In this document: positions 8,363 through 16,899 of the stretch, piece after piece
How the letters are laid out: each line of letters starts with the position of its first letter
How positions within the stretch are numbered: the first letter of the stretch is position 1
Assembly: GCF_008923365.1 (NCBI RefSeq)
Contig: NZ_WBMR01000052.1
Span: 1-50,018 of the forward strand
Source: Actinomadura montaniterrae
Lineage (GTDB): Bacteria; Actinomycetota; Actinomycetes; Streptosporangiales; Streptosporangiaceae
Length of the DNA stretch: 50,018 bases
Direction of reading: 5' to 3'
Program-made: the position numbers and the translations under genes
Notes under the pieces: generated by a model
Databases searched by the model: none
Told to the model about the DNA's origin: nothing
The model's input: the letters and a program-made list of their open reading frames with translations, nothing else

Positions 8363-9892
8363 TTGTGGGTGGGGGGTGGGGTAGGCGCTATCGTGGCGCC
8401 GTTGTCGACAGTTAGGGGCCCGGTGTTGCTCTCCGCTTTTTTCGGCCGCCTGAGGTTCGGGCCGGTGCGTGCCGCGGTGGCGGGCAACCGGCTGTTCTCG
8501 GCGCTGCTGGCGGCGGGGATCGCGCTGCGGGTCCTGGTGGTGCTGGGGTTTCCGCCGGCGCTGTACTTCAACGACAGCTTCGACTTTCTGCGGATCGCGG
8601 ACGATCCGTTCCCGCACCCGCTGCGGCCGTCCGGTTACGGGCTGTTCCTTTGGGTGTTGAAACCGTTCCACAGCCTGGGGCTGGTGACGGCGATCCAGCA
8701 TGCGGCGATCGTGGGGATCGCGGTCGTGGGGTACGTGGCGCTGGTCCGGAACTTCGGGGTGCGGCGGTGGGTGGCGGCGCTGGCCGTCGCGCCGCTGCTG
8801 CTGGACGCCTACCAGGCGGAGCTGGAGCATCTGGTCCTGTCGGACACGGTGTTCACGGTGCTGATCCTGGAGGCGTTGCTGCTGCTGGCGCGGCCGGGGG
8901 CGAGCGGGTGGCGGCGGGCCGGGCTGGTGGGGGCGCTGCTGGGCGTCGCGTCGGTCACCCGGACGGTGGGGGTGCCGCTGTTCGTGATCGCGCTGCTGTA
9001 CCTGCTGCTGCGGCGGGCGCGGTGGACGTCGTTCGCGGCGCTGGCGGCGGCGTTCGTGCTGCCGCTGGGCGGGTACGCGGTGTGGTTCCACTCCGACTAC
9101 GGACGGTTCGGGATGTCCGGGGTGGACGGGATCTTCCTGTGGGGGCGGACGTCGACGTTCGCGGACTGCGACAGGCACACGCCGCCGGCGGAGCTGGCGC
9201 ATCTGTGCCCGTACGGGTCGCCGGACGGCCGTCCCGCGGCGTCGCACCAGATCTGGGTGGAGAACTCGCCGACGGGGTGGACGAACGGGAAGCCGTTCGA
9301 CGAGAAGACCAACGAGCAGGCGCAGGAATTCGCGCTGTGGGCGATCCGGACGCAGCCGCTCGATTACGTGAGGACCGTTTCCTACGATTTCTTCGTCCGG
9401 ACGTTCTCGTGGAAGCGGCACCGTTATCCGACCGTCGGGACGGAGGCGCGGTATCACTTCCCGACGCGGCCGTGGGCGCAGGGGGAGAAACCGCTTCCGC
9501 TGGTCGGGGGCGGGAACCGGGTCTCGGTGGTCCGGGATTACGAGCACGGGTCGGGGAGGACGCATATCGTCGATCCGTTCGCGGGCTGGCTGCGGGCGTA
9601 TCAGAAGCACGTTTTCGTGCGGGGGACGATGCTCGCCGCGGTCCTGCTGGCGGGGCTCGCGGGATTGTTCCGGCGGCGCGGGCGCAAGGAGATCGCGCTG
9701 CTGTGGGCGGCGGCGGTGACGCTGCTGGCGGTGCCGCCGGTCACGGTGGACTTCGACTACCGGTACATGCTGCCCGCGGTGCCGTTCGCGTGCTTCGCGG
9801 CGGCGCTGGCCTGGGGGCGCGGAAGGATCGAAGAGGCGGAGGCGGCGCCCGCGGAGCCGGAGGACGCGGAGGTCCAGCCGGCCGGGGCGTGA
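8363..9892 (+). CDS. GT-C-like polytopic membrane glycosyltransferase
   Basis: This protein of up to 509 residues has about ten hydrophobic segments. A large extracytoplasmic region (about 250-410) is rich in Trp, Tyr and His. The first external loop has LYFNDSFDFLRIADD, in the position where GT-C glycosyltransferases place their acidic catalytic residues, and Arg-rich loops face the cytoplasm. It probably transfers a sugar from a lipid-linked donor to a cell-envelope acceptor (inference). The start is uncertain: the GTG at 8363 gives the longest reading, and a GTG at 8393 after TAGGCG is also plausible. The first membrane helix is not affected. Its acidic, Ala/Pro-rich tail is probably cytoplasmic. 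Confidence 0.75.
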   Translation: MWVGGGVGAIVAPLSTVRGPVLLSAFFGRLRFGPVRAAVAGNRLFSALLAAGIALRVLVVLGFPPALYFNDSFDFLRIADDPFPHPLRPSGYGLFLWVLKPFHSLGLVTAIQHAAIVGIAVVGYVALVRNFGVRRWVAALAVAPLLLDAYQAELEHLVLSDTVFTVLILEALLLLARPGASGWRRAGLVGALLGVASVTRTVGVPLFVIALLYLLLRRARWTSFAALAAAFVLPLGGYAVWFHSDYGRFGMSGVDGIFLWGRTSTFADCDRHTPPAELAHLCPYGSPDGRPAASHQIWVENSPTGWTNGKPFDEKTNEQAQEFALWAIRTQPLDYVRTVSYDFFVRTFSWKRHRYPTVGTEARYHFPTRPWAQGEKPLPLVGGGNRVSVVRDYEHGSGRTHIVDPFAGWLRAYQKHVFVRGTMLAAVLLAGLAGLFRRRGRKEIALLWAAAVTLLAVPPVTVDFDYRYMLPAVPFACFAAALAWGRGRIEEAEAAPAEPEDAEVQPAGA

Positions 9893-9977
9893 CCGGCCGG
9901 ACGAAGATCGTCGCGGGTATTGCGCCCGGACCGGGCTATACGTGAGACTCCTTCACATTCTGGCTGAGGGAGGCCCC

Positions 9978-11837
9978 GTGCCGCGCATCCGGCTCGACGT
10001 GCTGTTCGGCGTCCTGGTCCTGACCGACGTGCTGCGCGTCTTCCTGCCGTCGCTGATCACGCTGGTCGGCAGCGCGGGCGAGACGCCGGCGGAGGTGATG
10101 GGCGCGTACGCGCTGTCGTGGTTCGTCGCCGCGTTCCTCACGGTGCCGCTGGCGCGGCTGGTCCCGGCGCGGCGGCTGGCGCTCGGCGGCGGCGCGGCGC
10201 TGATCGTCGCGCGGATCGTGCTGCAGGCCACCGACGGCGGCGACCCGCAGCTCTACACCGCGAGCGTCGGGCTGCTCGCCGGGCTGGTCTGGCTGGTCGC
10301 GACCGCGATGACCGCGCGGGACACGGCGCCCGCGATGACCGGTTTCGCGGCGGGGCTGGCCGTGGCGACGGCGTTGCAGGCGGCGGTCGAGGGCATCGAC
10401 CTGGTGTGGCGGGCGGGCGTCGTGCCGTGGATCCCGCTGCTGGTCTATCTCGCGCTGTTCGCCGTCACGCTGGCGCGGCACAGGGACGCGGACGGGGAGC
10501 CGGCGGCGCCCCGGGCTTGGCTGGCTGCCGGGCTGTCGGTGCTGCTCTGGGGTGTCTACACCGGCAACCCCGGGCACGCGCAGGCGAGCGCGGGCTGGTC
10601 CGGCGGGGTCGCGGCGGCGCTGATCGCGGCGGTGGCGGTGCTGTCGGTGGCGGTGGCGGCGCGTCCCCGGTTCTGGACGCGGCATCCGCTGGTCCCGGCA
10701 GCCGGGCTCGTGCTGTCGGCGCTCGGGTTCGCGGCGGGACGCGCGACGGTCGACGGCGTGCACGGCGTCGCGCCGGGCTGGACGGTCGGCGCGCAGGTCC
10801 TCGGGCAGCTCGCGCTGGCGGGCTGCCTCGGCTGGGCGGCCCGCACCCCGGGGCCGGACCGTCCGGGCAGGCGCGGGACGGCGATGGCGGGCGGCTGGCT
10901 GCTGTTCGTCGTGCTGATGTTCGCCTACTACTCCGCCTATGACCTGGGCACGCCGAACCGCTGGGTCCCGGTCGTGACCGCGCTCGGCACGGCGGCGCTG
11001 GCCGTCCGGGCGGCGCGTACGGCGGAACCGCGCGGGGCCGGCGTGTGGGCGGCGGGCGCGGCGGTCGTCGCCGTCGTCGCAGTCGCGGTCGTGCCGCTGT
11101 GGCGGGACACCGGCCCGAAGTGGCGGCCGGTGGACGACGGCGGCCTGCGGCTCGCCGCGTACAACCTGCGGATGGGCTACGGCCTGGACGGGACGATGAC
11201 CGTCACCGACCAGGCGGACGCGCTCCGGCGGCTGCGCCCGCACGTCGTGGTGCTCAGCGAGGTGGACCGGGGGTGGATGCTGAACGGCGGCCGCGACTCG
11301 CTGCGGCTGATCTCCGAGCGGCTCGGCCTGCGCGCGATCTGGGCGCCCGCCGGGGACGAGGTGTGGGGCGACGCGGTGCTCACCGACCTGCCGGTCACGT
11401 CCGTCCGGAGCACGCCGCTGGTGAAGGGCGGCCCGACCGGCGCGGAGGCGCTGCGGGTGGGGCTGCGGTGGAAGGGCCGCGACCTCACGGTGATCGCGAC
11501 GCACACGCAGCCGCCGGACGGCTGGAAGGACCTCGGGCAGGCCGAGCAGCTCGCCCGGCTGGCCCGGGAGGCCGGGCGCGACGGCCGGCAGGTCGTGATG
11601 GCGGGCGACATGAACCTGGAACCGGGCAGCGCGCCGTGGAAGGTCCTGCTGGGCGCCGGGCTGACCGACGCGCTCGCCGCCGCGCGGCCCTTCGCGACGT
11701 TCCCCGCCGCGCCGCGTCCTGACCAGGAGATCGACCAGGTGCTCGTCACGCCGGGCCTGGCCGGGCGCGACCAGGAGAACGAGCCGGTGGCCTACTCCGA
11801 CCACCGCCCGATCGCGGTCACCCTCGACGCGAGATGA
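9978..11837 (+). CDS. Polytopic membrane protein with C-terminal EEP phosphatase/nuclease domain
   Basis: The 619-residue protein combines about ten N-terminal membrane helices (to about residue 365) with an endonuclease/exonuclease/phosphatase-fold domain. The motifs AYNLRMG, VVVLSEVDRGW, IATHTQPP, AGDMNLEPGS and YSDHRPI occur in the expected order, with the catalytic Asn, Glu, His, Asp and the closing Asp-His all present. It is probably a Mg2+-dependent phosphodiesterase acting at the membrane, possibly on a lipid. I chose the GTG at 9978 because GAGGGAGG sits four bases before it and a CTATAC -10-like box lies at 9936-9941. An in-frame GTG at 9942 has no ribosome site. Confidence 0.85.
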   Translation: MPRIRLDVLFGVLVLTDVLRVFLPSLITLVGSAGETPAEVMGAYALSWFVAAFLTVPLARLVPARRLALGGGAALIVARIVLQATDGGDPQLYTASVGLLAGLVWLVATAMTARDTAPAMTGFAAGLAVATALQAAVEGIDLVWRAGVVPWIPLLVYLALFAVTLARHRDADGEPAAPRAWLAAGLSVLLWGVYTGNPGHAQASAGWSGGVAAALIAAVAVLSVAVAARPRFWTRHPLVPAAGLVLSALGFAAGRATVDGVHGVAPGWTVGAQVLGQLALAGCLGWAARTPGPDRPGRRGTAMAGGWLLFVVLMFAYYSAYDLGTPNRWVPVVTALGTAALAVRAARTAEPRGAGVWAAGAAVVAVVAVAVVPLWRDTGPKWRPVDDGGLRLAAYNLRMGYGLDGTMTVTDQADALRRLRPHVVVLSEVDRGWMLNGGRDSLRLISERLGLRAIWAPAGDEVWGDAVLTDLPVTSVRSTPLVKGGPTGAEALRVGLRWKGRDLTVIATHTQPPDGWKDLGQAEQLARLAREAGRDGRQVVMAGDMNLEPGSAPWKVLLGAGLTDALAAARPFATFPAAPRPDQEIDQVLVTPGLAGRDQENEPVAYSDHRPIAVTLDAR

Positions 11838-11851
11838 GGCGCGGCGGCGCG

Positions 11852-12397
11852 CTAGAGGTCGAGGTCGTCGGGGTGCTCGGCGAGGTGCTCCCAGAACTCG
11901 GCGTACGCCTGCTCGTGCATGATGCCGAGCTTGAGGATGCGGGCCCGTGAGGTCAGCCTGACCTCGTCGGACGGGTCGAGGGCGGCGCGGCGCGCGCGGT
12001 AGTCCGCGAGCCAGCGGCGGTGCAGCGCGGCCTGCTCGCGGGCGAGCGCGACGACGTCGCCGGGGTCGCCGAGGTCGGCGAAGAACAGCTTCAGCTGGGC
12101 GGGGTCGCGGGTCTCGATCTGAGGGCCGCCGGGGTCGGCGAGCCAGCGGCGCAGCGCGGCGCGGCCGGCGGCGGTGAGGTGGAAGACGCGGCGGCGGCGC
12201 CCGCCCTCCTCGGTCTCCTCGCGGAGCAGGCCGTCCTCGGCGAGGCGGGCGGGGATCCGGTAGAGCTGCGCGTGCGGGATCGGCCAGAACGGCTCGACGC
12301 TCTCCTCCACGCGGGCCTTCAGCTCGTACGGCGTCATCGGCCCGTGCCGGGCGATCAGCCCGAGCACCGCGCAGGCCTGCACGCCGGGTTCCTCCAT
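11852..12397 (-). CDS. PadR-family transcriptional regulator
   Basis: The 181-residue protein has an N-terminal winged helix (VLGLIARHGPMTPYELKARV, then QLYRIPARLAEDGLLREE) and the long C-terminal helical domain of the PadR/Vir_act_alpha_C family (AALHRRWLADYRARR, then MHEQAYAEFWEHLAEH). It should dimerise and repress in the absence of a ligand. The ATG at 12397 is preceded by GGGGGAGGG. The reading frame continues further upstream, but the residues there are not protein-like. It diverges from an HSL-type esterase gene, and the operator between them (12425-12484) is probably its binding site. Confidence 0.9.
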   Translation of the reverse strand: MEEPGVQACAVLGLIARHGPMTPYELKARVEESVEPFWPIPHAQLYRIPARLAEDGLLREETEEGGRRRRVFHLTAAGRAALRRWLADPGGPQIETRDPAQLKLFFADLGDPGDVVALAREQAALHRRWLADYRARRAALDPSDEVRLTSRARILKLGIMHEQAYAEFWEHLAEHPDDLDL

Positions 12398-12423
12398 GTG
12401 CCCTCCCCCGGGTCCGACGGCGG

Positions 12424-12484
12424 TTGACACCGTCTCACTGAGACCATATCGTTCATACCGTTGAGACGGTATCAATGAGACCAT
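12424..12484 (+). promoter_or_regulatory. Esterase promoter with PadR-type operator
   Basis: A textbook promoter, TTGACA (12424-12429) with a 17-base spacer and TATCGT (12447-12452), points toward the esterase. Two arms of a 13-bp inverted repeat, TGACACCGTCTCA (12425-12437) and TGAGACGGTATCA (12462-12474), match at 12 of 13 positions. They lie over the -35 region and just after the start point. A direct repeat TGAGACCAT (12439-12447 and 12476-12484) has the same 37-base period. On the minus strand, TTGATA at 12475-12470 could serve the PadR gene. Binding across this region would shut both promoters. Confidence 0.75.
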
Positions 12485-12494
12485 GGGAGCGCGC

Positions 12495-13442
12495 ATGAAC
12501 GTCCACCCCGAACTCGCCGGGATCCTCGCCGGGATGGCCCCGAGGCCGGACGACCCGCTCGCCGACATCGAGGCGACGCGCGCCGGATTCAGGGCGCTGA
12601 TGGCGCCGCTGATGCGCGCCGACGACGGCACCGTCCTCATCGAGGAGACGACCGTCCCCGGCCCGGACGGCAACGACGTGCCCGTGCAGATCCTGCGCCC
12701 CGCGGGCGCGGCGCCCGGCCCGCTGCCCGCCGTCCTCTACATCCACGGCGGCGGGTTCAGCTACGGCGAGCTGGACGGTCCCAGCCCGATGGCCCGCAGC
12801 GTCTGCACCGAGACGGGGGCGCTCGTCGTGAACGTCCACTACCGGCTCGTGCCGGAGCACCCGTTCCCCGCCGGCTTCGAGGACTGCTACGCCGTGCTGT
12901 GCTGGCTCGCCGCGAACGCCGCCGCCCTCGGCGCCGACCCTGCGCGGATCGCGGTGGCGGGAGCGTCGGCGGGCGGCTGCCTGTCCGCCGCGCTGTGCCT
13001 CGCCGCGCGCGACCGGGGCGGCCCGGCCCTCGCGTTCCAGACGCTGCTGATCCCGTGCCTGGACGACCGGCTCGACACCCCGTCCTCGCACCGCGTCACC
13101 GACCCGCGCCTCACCAACCGCGCCAAGATGCGCGCCATGTGGGACGGCTACCTCCCGCGCGGCGGCGACGTCTCCCCCTACGCGGCCCCGGCACGGGCGG
13201 ACGACCTGTCCGGCCTGCCGCCCGCCTACGTCCTGACCTGCGGGCTCGACCCGCTGCGCGACGAGGGCCTGGACTACGCGCGGCGGCTGATGGAGGCCGG
13301 CGTCCCGGTGGAGGTGAAGGACGTGCCGGGCGCGTGGCACCTGTTCGAGGCGTCCGCGCCCGGCACCGAGCTGGCCCGGCGGACGACGCGGCACTGGCTC
13401 GCCGCGCTCCGCACCGCGCTCAGCCCGGCGCCCACCTCATGA
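12495..13442 (+). CDS. HSL-family alpha/beta hydrolase (esterase)
   Basis: The 315-residue enzyme has the oxyanion motif HGGG (84-87) and the nucleophile motif GASAG (Ser158). Asp252 (LDPLRDEG) and His282 (WHLFE) complete the triad, the classic hormone-sensitive-lipase group of esterases. It is cytoplasmic, with no signal peptide. It probably hydrolyses short-chain or aromatic esters. I prefer the ATG at 12495 because GGGAG precedes it by five bases; the in-frame ATG at 12483 lies inside the operator. The divergent PadR gene and shared operator suggest substrate-induced expression. The 3' end overlaps the convergent YjbR-like gene by six bases. Confidence 0.9.
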   Translation: MNVHPELAGILAGMAPRPDDPLADIEATRAGFRALMAPLMRADDGTVLIEETTVPGPDGNDVPVQILRPAGAAPGPLPAVLYIHGGGFSYGELDGPSPMARSVCTETGALVVNVHYRLVPEHPFPAGFEDCYAVLCWLAANAAALGADPARIAVAGASAGGCLSAALCLAARDRGGPALAFQTLLIPCLDDRLDTPSSHRVTDPRLTNRAKMRAMWDGYLPRGGDVSPYAAPARADDLSGLPPAYVLTCGLDPLRDEGLDYARRLMEAGVPVEVKDVPGAWHLFEASAPGTELARRTTRHWLAALRTALSPAPTS

Positions 13443-13778
13443 GCCGAGGCGGGCGGCGGCGACCTTCTTCGGGACGACCATCCGCCACGCGTCCATGACC
13501 AGCTCGCGCATCTCGGGCTCGTCGAGCGCCGCCGTCCACGCCTCGACCCAGTTGAACCGCAGGTCCGACTCCCCCGGCAGCCGGAACCTGCCCGGCTCCG
13601 ACGCGACCAGCGCCGCCCGCTCCTCCTTCGGGAACGCGAACCCCATCACCGTCTCGTCCCGCGAGAACGCCACGTAGACGATCGAGCCGACGCGGAACTT
13701 CACGCGGTCCCTGATGAGGTGCTCCGACGTGCGGGGCAGCGTCAGCGCCAGCGCCCGCACCTGATCGACCGTGATCAC
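13437..13778 (-). CDS. MmcQ/YjbR-family protein
   Basis: The 113-residue protein matches the MmcQ/YjbR fold. VDQVRALALTLPRTSEHL opens it, VKFRVGSIVYVAF and VMGFAFPKEERAAL form the central sheet, and WVEAWTAALDEPEMRELVMDAWRMVVPKK closes it. Members are small single-domain proteins with a CyaY-like fold whose role is unclear; DNA binding has been suggested for the family. The GTG at 13778 is chosen because GGGAGGAC lies about six bases upstream. It is convergent with the esterase and unlikely to share its function. Confidence 0.85.
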   Translation of the reverse strand: MITVDQVRALALTLPRTSEHLIRDRVKFRVGSIVYVAFSRDETVMGFAFPKEERAALVASEPGRFRLPGESDLRFNWVEAWTAALDEPEMRELVMDAWRMVVPKKVAAARLGS

Positions 13779-13891
13779 GTTGTCCTCCCGTGGCCATCGC
13801 CGGGAAAGTATCACCGTCGCCCGGCCCGCGCTTGATGATCTTGTTACATTGGCGGGGCGGCGCGACGCCGGACGTCGAGGGGCGGGGACAC

Positions 13892-14227
13892 GTGAACGAA
13901 CTGGTGCGCTGGCAGACCGAGCACGGCAGCATCGTCGTCGAGACCGACGACGACGAGCCCGGCATGGCGGAGGTCTCCCGCGGCGGTGACCTGATCGGCA
14001 AGGCCGCCGCCAAGTTCGAGGACTCGTTCCAGCAGGTCCGGGACGCGGCGGAGGCGGCGCTCGCCGCGCTGCGCGGCGGCGACCTCAAGCCCGACGCGGT
14101 CGAGCTGGAGTTCGGGGTGAAGCTGAACGCCGCCGCCGGCGCCGTCATCGCGAGGACCGCCCTGGAGGGCCACCTGAAGGTCAAGATGACCTGGGGCGAG
14201 CCGAAGGCCGCCGCCCGGGAGGAGTAG
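13892..14227 (+). CDS. Trypsin-co-occurring domain (trypco1, CU044_2847-type) protein
   Basis: The 111-residue protein opens NELVRWQTEHGSIVVETDDDEPG and ends with VELEFGVKLNAAAGAVIARTALEGHLKVKMTW. This is the pattern of the CU044_2847/trypco1 family, found next to trypsin-like effectors. Such proteins are thought to regulate or present the protease, and the biochemistry is not established. The GTG start follows GGGGCGGGGAC. The stop TAG abuts the GTG of the next gene with no gap, so the two are coupled. The upstream region (13779-13891) should hold the promoter of the four-gene operon; TTACAT near 13844 is a weak -10 candidate. Confidence 0.85.
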   Translation: MNELVRWQTEHGSIVVETDDDEPGMAEVSRGGDLIGKAAAKFEDSFQQVRDAAEAALAALRGGDLKPDAVELEFGVKLNAAAGAVIARTALEGHLKVKMTWGEPKAAAREE

Positions 14228-15922
14228 GTGGGCGACTGGCAGTGGCGCGCCTGGGTCGGCACCCCCGCCGGCGGGAAGCTCGGCACGGCCGCCGGCGGTA
14301 AGCTCGGCGCCGCCTTCCTCGTCACCCCGACCCGGCTGCTGACCTGCGCGCACACCGTCGCCGGCCAGGACGATCCGCGCGTCGGCTTCCCCGGCCTCGC
14401 CGAGGACCTGCCCGCCCGGGTCGTCGCGTCCGGCGGCTGGCGCGGCGCGGGCGGCCTCGGCGACGTGGCGGTGCTGGAGCTCGCCGAACCCGTCCCCTAC
14501 GAGCCGGCGGCCCTGGCCGACCCCGCCGACGTGGACGCGCTCGCCGCCGGCGGCCGGGAGTTCGGCGTGTACGGGTTCCCCTCCCGCAAGGACGGCAACG
14601 AGCGGCACGCCACCGTCACGACCGGCCCGCACCTGCTGACCCGCAACGAATGGTGGGAGATACGGACCGTCCAGGGCGTCCCGCTGGAGAAGGGGTTCAG
14701 CGGGTCGGCCGTGTACGACATCGCGACCGGCGGGGTCATCGGCATGGTGACCAACGCCGAGCTGCGCGACGGCCGGGCCGGCCTCGGCTGGATGCTCCCG
14801 CTGTCCCGGATCCGCGCCTACTGGGAGGACCTCGACGACGTCCTGCCGCTGCGCTGGCTGACCGCCGACGCCCGGCGCGAGCTGCGGCGGCTGCTCGACG
14901 GCGTCCCGTTCGGCGACCCGCTCGCCGCCGACCTCGAACGGGTCGTCGGCCGCCGGCCCCGCGAACGGTTCGGCTCCGCGTGGGCGTCCGTCCGCCACGT
15001 CGCCGAGGGCTTCCCGGAGGACCGGCTCGCCCGCTACCTCGGCGCGCTCGGCGGGCGCCTGCCCGAGCCGCGGCGGCAGGGCTTCGCCGCCTGGCTGCGG
15101 CGGCACCTCCCCGCCGCCGAGCCCGCGCCGGACGCGCCCGCGCCGGCGTCGGTCATCGTCCGGCTGGAGCACGCCACCTTCCCCAAGGAGTACGACCTCA
15201 CCGTCCACACCTGGTTCAGCGAGACCGACCAGACGTCGCAGGCCACCGTCCGCGTCCCCGAGGGCAGGGTGCGCGGCGCCGTCCAGGACGCGGTGGCCCG
15301 CGCGAGCCGCGCCCTCGTCGGCGGCCGGTGGATGATCGAGTTCGCGGTGCCGGAGGGCTGGCTCGGCAAGCCGTTCGAGCGCTGGTACATCGACGTCGAG
15401 GACCGGACGCCGATGCGGCGGTACCCGCTGGTCGTGCGGGACGTGAAGCGGCTGCGGCCCGGCTCGATCCGGCGCGACCAGGCCCACCGGCGGTGGCGGC
15501 TGCTCGCGGAGCGCGGCCGCACCGACCCGCGGCTGATCGAGTGCGACGACGGCCGCACCGCCGCCGCCTTCCAGGACTGGCTGGAGGCCAACCCCGACCA
15601 CTGCGCCCTCGTCTACAAGACCGCGCCGTCCAAGGCGCGGCTCGCCGCGGCGCTCGGCAACGGCGTCCCCGTGATGCTGTGGTCGCGGACCACCTGCAAC
15701 GAACCCGCCCACGGCGACTGCCACGGGCACCGCCTCGGCGAGGCGCTGGCCGCCGCCGTCCGCGACGCCCGCCCCGAGGAGCTCCCGCACATCGCGCTCG
15801 GCCTGCGCCGGGACGCCCTGCTCGCCCCGAAGGACACCCCGCACTGCGGCCGCGACCTCACCCTGCTGTGGGACGACCCGTCCCGGCTGCCCGCCGACCC
15901 CCGGCTCGCCATGGAGGAATGA
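14228..15922 (+). CDS. Trypsin-like protease fused to a VMAP C-terminal domain
   Basis: The 564-residue cytoplasmic protein begins with a trypsin-like domain (about 1-190). The triad is visible: His42 in LTCAHTV, Asp79 in GDVAVLEL and Ser158 in GFSGSA. A helical segment of the effector-associated type (about 215-300) follows. The rest (about 315-564) matches the vWA-MoxR-associated protein C-terminal region, with ERWYIDVEDRTPMRRYPLVV, CALVYKTAPSKARLAAALGNGVPV, ARPEELPHIALGLRRD and a closing LLWDDPSRLP. The N terminus carries a small tandem duplication, GGKLGTAAGGKLGAA. It is the presumed effector of the operon: a protease held inactive until the ATPase and vWA partner signal. The GTG start has GGGAGGAG before it. 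Confidence 0.88.
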   Translation: MGDWQWRAWVGTPAGGKLGTAAGGKLGAAFLVTPTRLLTCAHTVAGQDDPRVGFPGLAEDLPARVVASGGWRGAGGLGDVAVLELAEPVPYEPAALADPADVDALAAGGREFGVYGFPSRKDGNERHATVTTGPHLLTRNEWWEIRTVQGVPLEKGFSGSAVYDIATGGVIGMVTNAELRDGRAGLGWMLPLSRIRAYWEDLDDVLPLRWLTADARRELRRLLDGVPFGDPLAADLERVVGRRPRERFGSAWASVRHVAEGFPEDRLARYLGALGGRLPEPRRQGFAAWLRRHLPAAEPAPDAPAPASVIVRLEHATFPKEYDLTVHTWFSETDQTSQATVRVPEGRVRGAVQDAVARASRALVGGRWMIEFAVPEGWLGKPFERWYIDVEDRTPMRRYPLVVRDVKRLRPGSIRRDQAHRRWRLLAERGRTDPRLIECDDGRTAAAFQDWLEANPDHCALVYKTAPSKARLAAALGNGVPVMLWSRTTCNEPAHGDCHGHRLGEALAAAVRDARPEELPHIALGLRRDALLAPKDTPHCGRDLTLLWDDPSRLPADPRLAMEE

Positions 15923-16899
15923 TGCCCGACTGGCTGCTCTACACCGGTAGCCGAAGCCGGCACGACGGCATCGACCGGCTGCCGCCGCCCCCGCCGTGGC
16001 GCGCGTTCGACGGCGGGCCGGTGCTGCCGCCGCCGTCCGGCGGGTCCGGCAACGCGCACCAGGCCACCACGTACCGGCCGTCGGACGACGCCGTCCAGCA
16101 GGTCAACGCCGCCCTGTACCTGCGGCGGCCGCTGCTGGTGACCGGGCCGCCCGGCACCGGCAAGTCGACGCTCGCCTACGCGGTCGCGCACGAGCTCGGC
16201 CTCGGGCCCGTCCTGCACTGGCCCATCACCAGCCGCACCACGCTCCGCGACGGCCTGTACCAGTACGACCCGCTGACCCGCCTCTACGCGGCACGCGACG
16301 GCGGCGCGCCCGCGTCCGACGAGGACATCGGCCGCTACATCCGGCTCGGCCCGCTCGGCACCGCGCTGCTCCCCTACGCGCGGCCCCGCGTCCTGCTCGT
16401 CGACGAGATCGACAAGAGCGACATCGACCTGCCCAACGACCTGCTCACCATCTTCGAGAAGGGCGAGTACGAGATCCCGGAGCTGGCGCGGCGCGCCGAC
16501 CCGGCCGCCGACGTCATGACCGCCGACGGCCCGGGCGGCGGCCGGGTGACCGTCACCGCCGGGACCGTCCGCTGCAACGCGTTCCCGCTCGTGGTGATGA
16601 CCAGCAACGGCGAGCGCGAGTTCCCGCCCGCGTTCCTGCGCCGCTGCGTCACCGTCGAGCTCCGCCGGCCCGCCGACGAGGCCGAGCTGTCCGCGATCGT
16701 CCGCGAGCACCTCGGCGACCTCGCCGACCGGAGCGACGACCTCGTCCGCCGGTTCTTCGAGCGGTCCGCGTCCGGCACCCTCGCCACCGACCAGCTCCTC
16801 AACGCCGTCTACCTGTGCCGGCACGCCGGCGCCGAGGACCGCCACGCCCTCGCCGACCGCCTCATGAGGCGGCTCGCGGGCCCGATCGACGATGAGTGA
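15922..16899 (+). CDS. MoxR-type AAA+ ATPase
   Basis: The 325-residue AAA+ ATPase has Walker A GPPGTGKST (75-83), Walker B VLLVDEIDKS (Asp161, Glu162), a sensor-1-like MTSNGEREFP and the downstream arginine of FLRRC. This matches the MoxR branch, which works with vWA-domain partners in remodelling complexes. A tyrosine- and proline-rich N-terminal stretch precedes the ATPase core. GGAGG lies four bases before the ATG at 15922, which overlaps the previous stop (TGATG); an ATG at 15919 is also in frame. The 3' end overlaps the next start by eight bases. It is the NTP-dependent switch of the operon. Confidence 0.9.
   Translation: MPDWLLYTGSRSRHDGIDRLPPPPPWRAFDGGPVLPPPSGGSGNAHQATTYRPSDDAVQQVNAALYLRRPLLVTGPPGTGKSTLAYAVAHELGLGPVLHWPITSRTTLRDGLYQYDPLTRLYAARDGGAPASDEDIGRYIRLGPLGTALLPYARPRVLLVDEIDKSDIDLPNDLLTIFEKGEYEIPELARRADPAADVMTADGPGGGRVTVTAGTVRCNAFPLVVMTSNGEREFPPAFLRRCVTVELRRPADEAELSAIVREHLGDLADRSDDLVRRFFERSASGTLATDQLLNAVYLCRHAGAEDRHALADRLMRRLAGPIDDE

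Noticed and set aside
11852..12673. Longer start for the PadR regulator reaching into the esterase gene
   Set aside because: The extra N-terminal residues are not protein-like, would run through the operator and into the esterase gene, and the ATG at 12397 has a strong ribosome site.
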